Below, piece by piece: positions 8,784 through 18,152 of a stretch of DNA of 64,000 bases. The first letter of the stretch is position 1, and each line of letters starts with the position of its first letter. The position numbers were made by a program, and so were the translations under genes. The stretch lies in NCBI RefSeq assembly GCF_016757215.1, contig NZ_JAESIY010000017.1, forward strand, positions 1 through 64,000, given 5' to 3'. This DNA comes from Fulvivirga sediminis (GTDB lineage Bacteria; Bacteroidota; Bacteroidia; Cytophagales; Cyclobacteriaceae). A model generated the notes under the pieces. The model saw nothing but the letters and a program-made list of their open reading frames with translations. It had not been told where the DNA came from and ran no database searches.

Positions 8784-11282
8784 ATGAAAATAAAATACTT
8801 ACTTTTTTTCGCTTTAATCGGGTTCATTTCCCATTCTTATGCACAAATCAAAGTTGAGGGAAGCGTTCAGGACACAGAAGGAGAGGCCTTACCAGGAGTA
8901 ACTGTTTCTCTTAAAAAAGAAGGAAAGCTGAAAGGAACTACCACTGATAAAGATGGAGATTTCACCATCTCATTGAAAAAAGAAGGCATATACCAATTAG
9001 AGTTTAGCTATATAGGGTATGAATCGTATCAACAAACCTTGGAAGTGAGCAGTGATGAAACTTATAATTTAGGTAGTATTCAACTCAAGGAAAAAAGCTA
9101 TGAGTTACAAAATGTAGAGATTATAGGTAGAGTCCAGCAGAATTATACCAGTGACTATTCATTCTCCGCCACGAAGACAGGGATCAAAAATAAAGAGTTA
9201 CCACAATCCTTAGCGCCTATTACCAAGGAGCTTATCAAAGACACTCAGGCTTTTCAAGTGGCTGATGCAGTAAAAACTGTTAGTGGGGTTTCTAATTCTA
9301 GTTTTTATAATGATTTCAACATAAGAGGAATAAGCCAAAATGAGTCAGGGCAAATTTTGAATGGCATGCGTACAAGACAATTTTTTTTCCTTCAGCCCAT
9401 CACTTCTAATATAGAAAGGATTGAGGTGCTAAAAGGGCCGGCAGCCGTTACATTTTCTAGTGTAGACCCTGGAGGAACCATCAATATGGTTACTAAAAAG
9501 CCGCTTACTAAAGATAGAAAAGAGATTAGCCTGAGTGTTGGTAGTTTTAGCACAATGAGAGGAACCTTAGACTTTACAGGACCTATTGATGATGATAAAA
9601 AGTTACTTTACAGACTGAACGCTGCCGTGCAGAAGGCGCAATCTTTTAGAGATCTGGTTCGAAATAATGCCTTGCTCATCTCTCCTTCCATTAGCTACAT
9701 TCCTAACGAGAGTACGGCCATTAACGTAGAAATGATCTACAGCAACAATACAGGCAACCTTGATCGTGGCCAGCCTATCTTTGGGGCCGAACCTGGCCTA
9801 ACTGATCTAAACAGTACACCTATCAGTCTGAATTTGGGAGCGACTAACGACTACTTCAAATCTGAGCAATGGATCATGACCACGAGTCTTTCCAAGAAAT
9901 TTTCAGACAAGGTAAGCTTCAATGCTGCTTATATGAAACAAACGTGGCAAGAGGACTTAGAAGAGCACCGTACAGAAAATAAGTTTGCCGTAGATAGTGA
10001 AGGAAACCCTCTTGATGACTTGGTAGCTATGAGATTTGTTCAGCGTCAGCAGTTTTGGGATGTTGATAACGCAAACGCATACATAAAAGTCAACCTTAAA
10101 ACAGGAGGCCTAGATCACAAGCTGCTGGCTGGTTATGACCTACATCGCTGGCATAGAACTAACGGAGGAGGCCAAAATGCAGCGAGAGGTTATTTATTAA
10201 AAGATGGCACAGCAGCCATTAATTATGATCCTGCAAGGGCAAATGATTTTGAAACGATAGAAGTAAATGGTGTGCAAATGCCTAAACCAAATGTTTCCCC
10301 TTTTAATTTGAGAAACCCGGAGAACACTATAAAATACACTAATGCTTATATCGTTAACTCCGTGTATGCTATACCTGCTAACTTATCTATTACTGACGCC
10401 ATATACATTCAAGAGCAATTAAAATTTGGTAAGCTTACCGCGCTATTAAACGCCCGGTATGAGTGGTTTAGAGACATGACCAGCTACAACCTGCAAGACG
10501 AGAAGACTTTTAAAAACATGGCCTTTATACCAAGAGTAGGGCTGAGCTATGCGGCATCTGATAACATCAACGTATATGCTACTTACCTGGAAGGCTACCA
10601 ACCTCAGTCTAACACTGTTGACATTATGCCTAATACCGAAGCATTCTTCTGGTCCCCTAATTCGGCTGCCCAGTTCGATCCGCTTATTAGTGACTTGAAA
10701 GAAGTAGGAGCCAAGACCAATTTCTTTAATAACGATCTTACCATGAGTATGGCAATATATGAAATTAATCAGAAAAATGTTCTTGTTCCGTCAGTAGAGG
10801 ATCCTGATCGTTTTACACAGCGAGGCGCCGATAGGAGTAGAGGTGTAGAATGGGATATGGCTGGTTATATATTACCAAATTTACGTGTAAATGCCTCATA
10901 TAGCTATGTTAGAGCGCAAATTATGAAAAGTGATAAGCCCGAACTTATCGGTAAACGTAAAGAAAACGCTCCTGAACATAGCGCCGCCTTCTGGGGCCGT
11001 TATGATTTCATCAATAATACCTCTTTAAAAGGATTAGGAATAGGTTTTGGTGGTAAGTATAGCGGAGATAAACTCCCTGTTAATACCCGTGATTTTACCA
11101 TCCCAGCATACACGGTCTTTGATGCCGCCATTTACTATGAACCTGCTGATTCTAACCTTCAGCTGATGGTTAAATTGAACAACGTATTCAATAAAACATA
11201 TTGGTTAGGGGCATTTAACTACACTAGGTTATTCCCCGGAGCTCCTAGAAATGCTTTATTAACCGCAACGTATAGATTTTAA
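8784..11282 (+). CDS. TonB-dependent siderophore receptor
   Basis: An outer-membrane uptake receptor of 832 aa. Order: signal peptide to AQ (~21); a carboxypeptidase-regulatory-like beta-sandwich (~23-105, VEGSVQDTEGEALPGVTVSLK ... YIGYESY) typical of Bacteroidota receptors; a plug domain (~130-240) with LPQSLAPITKELI, the FNIRGI box and VLKGPAAVTFSSVDPGGTINMVTKKP; and a 22-strand barrel ending in an aromatic Phe (TYRF). The LPQS and ...RIEVLKGP...GGTIN motifs place it with FhuA/FpvA-like ferric-siderophore receptors. The following two genes encode AlkB-fold oxygenase-like proteins, a possible functional link to siderophore or metabolite handling that the sequence alone does not prove. Confidence 0.9.
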   Translation: MKIKYLLFFALIGFISHSYAQIKVEGSVQDTEGEALPGVTVSLKKEGKLKGTTTDKDGDFTISLKKEGIYQLEFSYIGYESYQQTLEVSSDETYNLGSIQLKEKSYELQNVEIIGRVQQNYTSDYSFSATKTGIKNKELPQSLAPITKELIKDTQAFQVADAVKTVSGVSNSSFYNDFNIRGISQNESGQILNGMRTRQFFFLQPITSNIERIEVLKGPAAVTFSSVDPGGTINMVTKKPLTKDRKEISLSVGSFSTMRGTLDFTGPIDDDKKLLYRLNAAVQKAQSFRDLVRNNALLISPSISYIPNESTAINVEMIYSNNTGNLDRGQPIFGAEPGLTDLNSTPISLNLGATNDYFKSEQWIMTTSLSKKFSDKVSFNAAYMKQTWQEDLEEHRTENKFAVDSEGNPLDDLVAMRFVQRQQFWDVDNANAYIKVNLKTGGLDHKLLAGYDLHRWHRTNGGGQNAARGYLLKDGTAAINYDPARANDFETIEVNGVQMPKPNVSPFNLRNPENTIKYTNAYIVNSVYAIPANLSITDAIYIQEQLKFGKLTALLNARYEWFRDMTSYNLQDEKTFKNMAFIPRVGLSYAASDNINVYATYLEGYQPQSNTVDIMPNTEAFFWSPNSAAQFDPLISDLKEVGAKTNFFNNDLTMSMAIYEINQKNVLVPSVEDPDRFTQRGADRSRGVEWDMAGYILPNLRVNASYSYVRAQIMKSDKPELIGKRKENAPEHSAAFWGRYDFINNTSLKGLGIGFGGKYSGDKLPVNTRDFTIPAYTVFDAAIYYEPADSNLQLMVKLNNVFNKTYWLGAFNYTRLFPGAPRNALLTATYRF

Positions 11283-11553
11283 TGTATTAACTCATACTAG
11301 CTGGTATATATAGCTTATAGGATCTACATGGTGTGCTTTGCTTGCTAATTGTGCATCTTCGTTACAGGCTAAGACACTGGTTTCCTCTTGAGTTTCAGAC
11401 TATAAAATATATTCTAGCTTCTACAGAAGTTCAGTTACTAGAGCCTCTTTGTTATTGTACTGATAGGGTTAATTCCCTAGTTTAGTGCCTTTAGCCTCTG
11501 GGCAAATAAATAGTAGCCGACTGGGGTGTGTGCAATTCAAAAACAAAAAGGAC

Positions 11554-12756
11554 ATGGAGAATAAGATTACCAGATCAAAAAATGCACTTGTTGTGATGGC
11601 TTCTGATCAGGAAGACGATTTGGAGCTGAAAACCCTCAAAGAGAATTTTTGTGGGACTCTAGAAAGTAATTTATTCAATATTAAAGCTTCAGACTACCTA
11701 GAGGTATATGTCTGTGGTGATTTAGCAAAAATAAAAAGCCTTGACTTTGAAATCCATGTGATAAAAGAGCTTTCTTGTAATTATGACCAGTTAGATAATA
11801 TTCAGCTAATAGACCTTGGTAAGGTGCCTTTGATTGTACACAATGCAGGGGTCTACTTCAAAAATCTATTTGGCGATAGCGATTATTTCAATATTATTCA
11901 ATCAGAACATGTTTTTCAGGAGCTTACTGAGTCCACCAAGCAATCCAAAGCTTTGAGAAAGGGGATATACCTCACTACTATTACCAAAGAACAAACGGAG
12001 GATAATGATGAAATTCTACATTTCAATCTTTTACGCTGCTCTAGCAACCTAACTGGCCCTACAGACAACTTCCGCGAGACAGATCTCAAAATAATGGCGG
12101 CTTTAAATAAGGCCGCTAAAACCATTTTTGAAAAAGAAACCGAACTCAATCATGTATTAGCTCAGGTGTATGAAAACAAAAAAACAGAGGGAGGCAAAGA
12201 AACAAAAGCCAAAATCAAGGCTCATTCAGACAAGACAAAAGATATGCCTAAAGAAGGATTAATAGCCTTCTGTACGTTTTATGATAATTCACAATTTGAA
12301 CACCTTGAACCTTCAAAAACAGATAAATACGATTGGGTTTACAAAGAAAAAAGCGGGCTTACAAGGTTGCTGTTCAAATTAAAAGATACAGTAGAGGGTG
12401 AGCTTTTAGCAAAAGAATTTAGTGTAACACTCTATCCAAATTCAGCATTTATCATCCCACTTTCTACCAATAGGCTATATACACATGAAATAAGACCGTC
12501 TATATTAAACATGGATAAAATACCTACCAGAATGGGGTATGTAGCACGTTGTTCTAATCTTAAAGCTCAGTATATCAATGATCAGGTGTATATTAAAGAA
12601 GGCGGGGAACTGCTAAAATTAGAACCGATGACAGATGAAACCATGAATGATTTAAGAAACTCTTATCTTAAAGAGAATGTGACCGAAGAAATGGTGGACT
12701 ACAAAAAGATTAGGTTTAGCATGAACTCAGGCGATTATAAAAAACCTATCTTCTGA
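11554..12756 (+). CDS. 2OG-Fe(II) oxygenase-like protein with extra N-terminal domain (400 aa)
   Basis: The C-terminal ~200 residues carry the ligand pattern of AlkB-type 2-oxoglutarate/Fe(II) dioxygenases: His-Ser-Asp at 224-226 (KAHSDKTKDM), a distal His at 311 (LYTHEIRP) and Arg residues at 326/332 (RMGYVAR) for the cosubstrate. About 190 N-terminal residues form an additional domain I do not recognise. The next gene, 21 bases downstream, has the same catalytic layout without that domain, so the two look like a duplicated pair in one operon. I start at the ATG at 11554 because the TTG at 11485 adds only low-complexity residues. Function (hydroxylase in a biosynthetic or modification pathway) is inference. 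Confidence 0.65.
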   Translation: MENKITRSKNALVVMASDQEDDLELKTLKENFCGTLESNLFNIKASDYLEVYVCGDLAKIKSLDFEIHVIKELSCNYDQLDNIQLIDLGKVPLIVHNAGVYFKNLFGDSDYFNIIQSEHVFQELTESTKQSKALRKGIYLTTITKEQTEDNDEILHFNLLRCSSNLTGPTDNFRETDLKIMAALNKAAKTIFEKETELNHVLAQVYENKKTEGGKETKAKIKAHSDKTKDMPKEGLIAFCTFYDNSQFEHLEPSKTDKYDWVYKEKSGLTRLLFKLKDTVEGELLAKEFSVTLYPNSAFIIPLSTNRLYTHEIRPSILNMDKIPTRMGYVARCSNLKAQYINDQVYIKEGGELLKLEPMTDETMNDLRNSYLKENVTEEMVDYKKIRFSMNSGDYKKPIF

Positions 12757-12777
12757 ATGAGGGATTAAAGATTGACC

Positions 12778-13575
12778 ATGACGAAAATTGGATTTCATAA
12801 AATAACCATTGACTTAGAAAGAAATTTGTTTGAAGAATTTTCGAACAGTGTTTCATTTGAGCCAACAGGTAAAGGCAGATTGTGTAATCATTTGGTATAT
12901 GAAGAAAAGGAGGGGATTCCACTAGTAAGAACCACAACAAGCTTTAACAAGCCTGCCCACCATTTTTCAGCCAAACACGGCATGCTGGCAGATAAAATCA
13001 AAAGCCACTTTGAGGAGATCGATCATTTAGCCTCATTGAATTTTAATAACGCCTTGATTGAAGTCTACAATCAACATTACAAAAAGATGAAATACCATTC
13101 TGATCAATGTCTTGATATAGATAAGAACTCATACATAGCTTTATTTTCTTGTTATGAAAAACCCGAGGAATTGACTGAGCAATCCATTAGAAAACTTAAA
13201 GTGAAAGATAAGGATACCGATGAAGAATTCGAATTTGAGCTAACTCATAACTCTGTTGTTTTATTCTCGGTTACTACCAACACTAAGTATCTTCACAAAA
13301 TAGTATTGGAGCCGGTAAAAGGATTGAAACCTTTAACTTCTGATAACAGGTGGCTAGGTATTACATTTAGAAAATCTAATACTTTTATCCAGTTCAAAGA
13401 TGAAACACCCTACCTTATCAATGGCTCTCGGTTGAAACTGGCTGATGAATCACAGAAGAAAGCGTTTTTCGAATTAAGAGGTGAAGAAAATAAAAATCCG
13501 AATTTTGTTTATCCGGTGCTCAACTATACCATCAGCCCGGCAGACCTTTTACCTCCCATAAGCAGCAAAGTTTAA
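12778..13575 (+). CDS. AlkB-like 2OG-Fe(II) oxygenase (265 aa)
   Basis: The AlkB-fold core is clear: FNNALIEVYNQHYKKMKYHSD (~92-109) matches the family segment in which the substrate lid is followed by HxD, a distal His lies in NTKYLHKIVLEP (~173), and two Arg residues follow in NRWLGITFR. This supports an Fe(II)/2OG-dependent hydroxylase or demethylase. It pairs with the upstream larger paralogue, and both follow a TonB siderophore receptor. The substrate (nucleic acid, amino acid or natural product) cannot be decided. The ATG at 12778 is preferred over the TTG at 12772. Confidence 0.72.
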   Translation: MTKIGFHKITIDLERNLFEEFSNSVSFEPTGKGRLCNHLVYEEKEGIPLVRTTTSFNKPAHHFSAKHGMLADKIKSHFEEIDHLASLNFNNALIEVYNQHYKKMKYHSDQCLDIDKNSYIALFSCYEKPEELTEQSIRKLKVKDKDTDEEFEFELTHNSVVLFSVTTNTKYLHKIVLEPVKGLKPLTSDNRWLGITFRKSNTFIQFKDETPYLINGSRLKLADESQKKAFFELRGEENKNPNFVYPVLNYTISPADLLPPISSKV

Positions 13576-13693
13576 TATTTTATAACCAATTAACTCTCTT
13601 ATTAAAGCAAAAATCGGTTGGTGGCAGTTTTGAAAACAATAACGAAGGTTATTGCGGTTGATGTCACCGATCATAACTAAAAGAAAATACTAT

Positions 13694-14317
13694 ATGAATG
13701 GTCCTAATGCCGATATAAAATTCCCTCTTGAAAATTACGATAGACTTTGCTTCTTAAAGAACATTGTCAAAAACCCAAATATCATTGTTGGGGATTATAC
13801 CTATTATGATGATTTTGAGAATGTGGAAAATTTTGAGAAAAACGTAAAATACCATTTTGACTTTATAGGAGACAAACTCATTATTGGTAAATTTTGCATG
13901 ATTGCATCTGACGTGAAATTTATAATGAATGGTGCCAATCATTTAACCAACTCTTTCACCACTTATCCTTTTGCCATTTTTGGTAATGGCTGGGAAAATG
14001 CCATGGATGGAAAATCATACCCTAAAAAAGGAGACATCAATATCGGTAACGATGTTTGGATTGGCTACAATGCCACAATTATGGCTGGAGTAAATATTGG
14101 AGATGGAGCAATTATCGCTACTAACGCTACAGTAACCAAAGATGTGGAGCCCTACACCATTGTTGGAGGAAACCCTGCCAAAGAAATCAAAAAAAGGTTT
14201 TCTGAAGACATGATTACCAATCTTTTAGAAATAAAATGGTGGAATTGGGATATCGAAAAAATCACAAAGAACATTCAGAACTTAACCGACAACAAAATTG
14301 AAAATTTGATTGAATAA
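13694..14317 (+). CDS. Vat-family xenobiotic (streptogramin A) O-acetyltransferase
   Basis: A left-handed beta-helix hexapeptide acetyltransferase of ~207 aa. The family fingerprint is dense: VGDYTYYDDFE, GDKLIIGKFCMIASDVKFIMNGANH with the catalytic His, YPFAIFGNGWENAM, KGDINIGNDVWIGYNATIMAGVNIGDGAIIATNATVTKDVEPYTIVGGNPAKEIKKRF and the C-terminal IKWWNWD. These align throughout with Vat enzymes that acetylate virginiamycin M-type antibiotics with acetyl-CoA. The start at 13694 gives the usual length; upstream ATG at 13661 is possible. No integron-like end is seen beside it. Activity on streptogramins is inferred from family resemblance only. Confidence 0.82.
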   Translation: MNGPNADIKFPLENYDRLCFLKNIVKNPNIIVGDYTYYDDFENVENFEKNVKYHFDFIGDKLIIGKFCMIASDVKFIMNGANHLTNSFTTYPFAIFGNGWENAMDGKSYPKKGDINIGNDVWIGYNATIMAGVNIGDGAIIATNATVTKDVEPYTIVGGNPAKEIKKRFSEDMITNLLEIKWWNWDIEKITKNIQNLTDNKIENLIE

Positions 14318-14631
14318 AACAGGAAAGCCTTCATAAGACTCGTTAGGTCTCTCATTAAGACAGCCTAGAATAAATAGTGCTAATTATATGAAACGGTCTT
14401 TATCTTGGATAATTAGGTCCTGTTTATAGTTACAGGCATAAAGGATAAAGGATTCACATCCGAATAAAACAGGAAAAGAATACAGAAATATAACTTTGTA
14501 TTAATAATGAAAGAAAATGTATTTATAAGATTTATAAAATTCCTAAATTATTTTGGAAAGGATGAATTGCCATAGTTTCACCTTTACTTGTGTATTGAAG
14601 AGGCATGCTTTAATCATTGGGTAGCATTTAA
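14318..14631. other. noncoding gap with a 15-bp direct repeat
   Basis: The 15-mer gaataaaacaggaaa occurs at 14312-14326 (overlapping the end of the acetyltransferase gene) and again at 14462-14476, 150 bases apart. This could mark a past insertion or duplication. No ORF is seen between the copies. Confidence 0.45.
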
Positions 14632-15060
14632 ATGACTGAAATGAAAATAGAAGGGAAGATAGTTTTGATTAATAATAGCGAAGATGAGGGCATATTATTG
14701 AATAAGGTAATACTTAAATCTTGTTATGATATAGAAGTTCAATTCTTTCAAGATGAGCAGCAGGCTTTGAATTACCTGATAAAAACAGAGGACAAGATTT
14801 TTCTAATCCTTTGCTCATATCAACTAGCTACATGCAATGGATCTGAATTCAAAGAAAAATTAGAATCTCACCCAGGCTTAAGAGAAAAAGCAATTCCTTT
14901 TGTATTCTACTCTCTATCTGCGGGGAAAAATCACGTAAAAGAGGCGTATAAGTATAACCTACAAGGTTTTTTTATTCAACCTATAGAAACTCAAGCCCAG
15001 GTAAAATTGATGGAAACGATCATCGGTTATTGGATCTTAAATTTGCACCCTCATGCCTAA
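14632..15060 (+). CDS. degenerate response-regulator receiver protein (no phosphoacceptor Asp)
   Basis: The 142-aa protein follows the CheY-like fold of stand-alone Bacteroidota receivers: KIVLINNSEDEGILLNKVI (beta1/alpha1), FFQDEQQALNYL, FLILCSYQLATCNGSEFKEKL, IPFVFYSLS, and YNLQGFFIQPIE. In canonical members the third segment reads LILLDxxLPxxNG; here the Asp is Ser (LCSYQL). The conserved Lys of GFFxKP is Gln, and the acidic pocket is reduced. It therefore cannot be phosphorylated in the standard way and may act by protein contact. It stands alone, with no kinase gene nearby. Confidence 0.7.
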   Translation: MTEMKIEGKIVLINNSEDEGILLNKVILKSCYDIEVQFFQDEQQALNYLIKTEDKIFLILCSYQLATCNGSEFKEKLESHPGLREKAIPFVFYSLSAGKNHVKEAYKYNLQGFFIQPIETQAQVKLMETIIGYWILNLHPHA

Positions 15061-15231
15061 TCAATGAAATAAGAATACTGGAGGGTTTTTAAGAATTTGG
15101 AGCTTTTTTAAAGCAGCATGCATCTGTCAGGATCGACATAAATTTATTATAGGCATATTGTAAACCTTTCAAACTCTGGTTAGCACGGTACAGCCAGATA
15201 CCCGGAAACGCAAACTCTAAACAATAGAAAA

Positions 15232-16107
15232 GTGAAGCTAAGTATAATACTACTACTTGCAGTTACTACTACGGCTGTATTTGGTCAAAGAAATCGGTCC
15301 GTTGATTTAAGATGGAAAATCGATAAAAAAGAAAAACTCCACTATGCCACTGTGATGAGTGACATCGATACAGCGTCAATAGAAGTAGACTTTTCAGAAT
15401 TATTCAAATCTTTATCTGACAGCACATCAAATGGTTTAAAAAAAGGCATGAGCTTCTTTGATAAATTAAATAACGCCTTCAAAGACCTAGACTATGTCAC
15501 CACCTTGTCCAGCGAAAAAGATGGCATCGTTGACATAGTCATGAGCACTCGGCAAAAAAATAATCAAAAAGAAACTGATTCTACAAGCAATAAGGAAGCA
15601 GACCTGTGGGAAATGATGGCCTCAAATGAATGGGTTGTACTTAGAGGTTCAGTTTACGAAACAGGAAACATCCATAGTTTTTGGGTTAAGAATAATCAAA
15701 AAAACCTTATTGCTACTTTCTTCCAACTTCCAACAAGAACCGTAAAAGTGGGGGACAAATGGTCACTTGATATTAACCTGATTGCCAATGACCAAAATTT
15801 TAAATATGATAGTGCTTATAAAATTAATGAAGTTACACTCTCTGACCTTAAAAAAGTAGATGGAGAAACATTGGCAGTTACAAAATACAACATAATAGAG
15901 TACGTAAGGGGAGATTTTTATTCACCATCATTATTTGGAAAAAAAGGCAGCAAAAAAGAAACTATGATGAAGTTCTCGCATCAGGGAATAGCTGAGTTCT
16001 CTGTTGAGAAAGGCAGATGGATTACTTACAACGCAATAATGAGTTTAGAAGCAACAGCAGTAATGACCGCTAATAAAAAGACAAAACTGACATTGATACA
16101 AGAATAA
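15232..16107 (+). CDS. secreted protein of unknown function (291 aa)
   Basis: A GTG start is followed by a Sec signal peptide (MKLSIILLLAVTTTAVFGQ) with cleavage near residue 19. The mature part begins VDLRWKIDKKEKLHYATVM and resembles the many Bacteroidota exported proteins of a DUF6263-like type, with alternating strands and a central LPTRTVKVGDKWSLD segment. No lipobox, sorting domain or catalytic residue is visible. The gene is alone, followed by a noncoding stretch that leads into the first cassette-like unit. Confidence 0.6.
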   Translation: MKLSIILLLAVTTTAVFGQRNRSVDLRWKIDKKEKLHYATVMSDIDTASIEVDFSELFKSLSDSTSNGLKKGMSFFDKLNNAFKDLDYVTTLSSEKDGIVDIVMSTRQKNNQKETDSTSNKEADLWEMMASNEWVVLRGSVYETGNIHSFWVKNNQKNLIATFFQLPTRTVKVGDKWSLDINLIANDQNFKYDSAYKINEVTLSDLKKVDGETLAVTKYNIIEYVRGDFYSPSLFGKKGSKKETMMKFSHQGIAEFSVEKGRWITYNAIMSLEATAVMTANKKTKLTLIQE

Positions 16108-16375
16108 AACCTATCAGGCTACTAACCTTGGCGCTATAGTTTGACGTATGTTAGCTTCAATATTGAAGACTAAGACATAGCGAGAGAAGTAAGTGTGGTG
16201 AAAGAGGCGGCAAAAGAGAGCGAAAATATATAAAAATGTAGTCCCTCATATGTTGCAGCATAGCGTTGCTACTCACTTGTTAGAAGATGGTGCCAAATAC
16301 AGTTGCTCCTGGGGCATAACTCAAACAAGACCACAGAGGTATACATATAGCTAACACCTCTATGAGATTAATCAG

Positions 16376-16446
16376 AAATCCTTTAGATTGATCCCCATTA
16401 ATAAATAAGGGAATGTTATTTTTCCCTGATACGGATGTTGTGCTTA
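16376..16446 (+). repeat. dispersed element copy / left boundary of cassette-like unit 1
   Basis: This stretch repeats the element seen around 26860-26924 and 29412-29483: tttagattgatcccc, then aataagggaatg...ccct, then acggatgtt. It ends in gttgtgctta (16437-16446), whose reverse complement recurs with one mismatch as taagctcaac at 17284-17293, at the other end of the same unit. This is the arrangement of an integron cassette left edge (R') and its attC R'' box. The preceding gap 16108-16375 holds nothing else I can support. Confidence 0.6.
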
Positions 16447-16452
16447 ATTGTA

Positions 16453-17286
16453 ATGAAACAAAAAATAATAGACATAATTGAACAGGAAATAAGTGAGTGG
16501 AATAGGCTCGAAGAGAAAATTCCTAACAAAGACTATGAAAATTTCGAATTAAAGGACTTTGATTATCTCGCAGATTACTATGAAAAATATGGTCAAGAAT
16601 TTGAACTAACCAAGTTCATGGATTTCTGTGCTTCTCGTGTTTTGGAAGAGTTAGCATCTTCAGTTCAAAGGAGATCTATTTGGTATTGGGAAGAATTCAA
16701 TGAAGATTTTATAATACCTCAATTCAAATATCTGTCAAGCTTAATCAAATCTTACCTTTATTTAAAAGATGGGAAGGAGTATAAAGTTGCATTTATAGTC
16801 ATTAGAACATTTATTGAAGTTTCATCACAGTTCTATTCTTGTTTTTTAGATTTTGAATTTTTTAAAAAGTACCTATCAGAGGGAATTCAAGACGAATATA
16901 GAAATCACTGGTTCAAACATCTTAAACCAGAAAAAGTATTATCTGTTTTGCGGAGAATGAATCAGGATTTGAGGAAAGAGTACAAAAAGGATGGTGAATA
17001 CACCTTAGGTGATTTAAGAGCTTTCATATATCCCTTCGAGTCTGAACAAAGAGAGATGCTCTACGAAATTCTCACATCATATGCGCATGGTAAACATGAT
17101 GTAATCATTTCCAATTTAACAAGAGATAAAATGAACGAACTGAATTTGCGAATAACTGAATATATTGTTAGCTCAATTAACATGTTAAATATAGCTTCAA
17201 ATCACTTTTTGGATAACACTAACTGTGATACTAGAAAACATGTGATACTTCAACAAGTTTGGCATTCAATCAAGTATAAAAACTAA
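16453..17286 (+). CDS. unrecognised helical protein in cassette-like unit 1 (277 aa)
   Basis: The protein is acidic, rich in Glu, Tyr and Phe, predicted largely helical, without signal peptide or clear transmembrane segment. It has the feel of DUF5677-like proteins (central FIVIRTFIEVSSQFYSCFLDFEFFKKYLSEG) but I cannot name a family. The ATG at 16453 lies just inside the left cassette boundary; the ATG at 16435 would straddle it, which argues for 16453. The stop codon overlaps the R''-like box. Function unknown; such proteins are common cargo in accessory arrays. Confidence 0.6.
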   Translation: MKQKIIDIIEQEISEWNRLEEKIPNKDYENFELKDFDYLADYYEKYGQEFELTKFMDFCASRVLEELASSVQRRSIWYWEEFNEDFIIPQFKYLSSLIKSYLYLKDGKEYKVAFIVIRTFIEVSSQFYSCFLDFEFFKKYLSEGIQDEYRNHWFKHLKPEKVLSVLRRMNQDLRKEYKKDGEYTLGDLRAFIYPFESEQREMLYEILTSYAHGKHDVIISNLTRDKMNELNLRITEYIVSSINMLNIASNHFLDNTNCDTRKHVILQQVWHSIKYKN

Positions 17287-17349
17287 GCTCAACAACACCT
17301 ATACGCAATACCCTTCGGGATACTGCACATAGCTAAAACGTTACCATAA
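17284..17349 (+). repeat. attC-like recombination site 1
   Basis: Outer box gctcaac (17287-17293) fits RYYYAAC. An imperfect inverted repeat (arms around acctatacgcaataccc and gggatactgcacatagct, tight ttc loop) follows. The far end is aaaacGTTACCATAA, with the junction G at 17340. The outer 10-mer taagctcaac matches the reverse complement of the left edge of the unit (gttgtgctta) at 9 of 10 positions. The 3' box departs from the GTTRRRY consensus, so this is attC-like, not a textbook attC. Confidence 0.6.
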
Positions 17350-17361
17350 ATCACAAAAGAC

Positions 17362-18144
17362 TTGAACACAGATAAGGCACGAGAATATTTTAGACGATAT
17401 GCACCTAGTGTAGCTTTTATAGAAGTCAGAAACAAACTAGGAGACATAGAAATAGGATCTGCATATCACATAGGTGAAGGTGTATTTGTCACAGCAAGAC
17501 ATGTATTAGACGTACCTAAAATATTAAAAATCGCTACTACGGTTAATCAGTATTCGGAAGTAAGTGACGGGAAGCAAACTCTGATAGATTTAGCTTGTGA
17601 ATTAAAAATAGAAAAAGGGCCATTTTACCATGAAGATGAGGCTGTCGATTTGGCTTGCTTTATTGCTGATAAAAAGGACTTGCCTATTGTTCCACTCGGC
17701 TCACACCTTGATGACTGGATTGGGGATGAAATGGTATTGCATACAACTTTGGTCTTAGGTTATCCACCAATTCCATTTTCTCGTGAACCTGTCCTATTTG
17801 CAACAAAAGCAGAAGTAAATGCCGTGATTGACAAATACACAGGAGGGCATCCACAATTCATATTGTCTTGCATGGCTCGTGGTGGGTTAAGCGGAGGACT
17901 GTCTATCAACGAATATGGATTCTCAATGGGAATAATTGTAGAATCATTGACAAAAGACAATGAACCAACCGAGTTGGGATATTTATCTGTAATATCTGTG
18001 GAGCCGATTTATGTTATGCTTAGTCATCATGAAATAATGCCACAATGTATTAAAATAGATTGGGACTATGGTGACGGAACAAATTTGAGGGACAGGAGCG
18101 AACAAGATTTTGATAATCGGGAAGCTAATGATGAACCATTTTGA
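17362..18144 (+). CDS. trypsin-like serine protease, cytoplasmic, in cassette-like unit 2
   Basis: A chymotrypsin-fold protease core with all three catalytic residues: His47 in FVTARHVLD, Asp96 in DEAVDLACF and Ser177 in ARGGLSGGLS (GxSGG). There is no signal peptide, so it probably acts in the cytoplasm, and no accessory domain is attached within its 260 aa. Stand-alone intracellular trypsin-like proteases of this kind are frequent in defence and cassette loci. The start codon is TTG at 17362, 21 bases inside the unit boundary; no earlier in-frame ATG exists and the fold requires these residues. The unit is closed by attC-like site 2. Confidence 0.75.
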   Translation: MNTDKAREYFRRYAPSVAFIEVRNKLGDIEIGSAYHIGEGVFVTARHVLDVPKILKIATTVNQYSEVSDGKQTLIDLACELKIEKGPFYHEDEAVDLACFIADKKDLPIVPLGSHLDDWIGDEMVLHTTLVLGYPPIPFSREPVLFATKAEVNAVIDKYTGGHPQFILSCMARGGLSGGLSINEYGFSMGIIVESLTKDNEPTELGYLSVISVEPIYVMLSHHEIMPQCIKIDWDYGDGTNLRDRSEQDFDNREANDEPF

Positions 18145-18152
18145 AATAAAAC

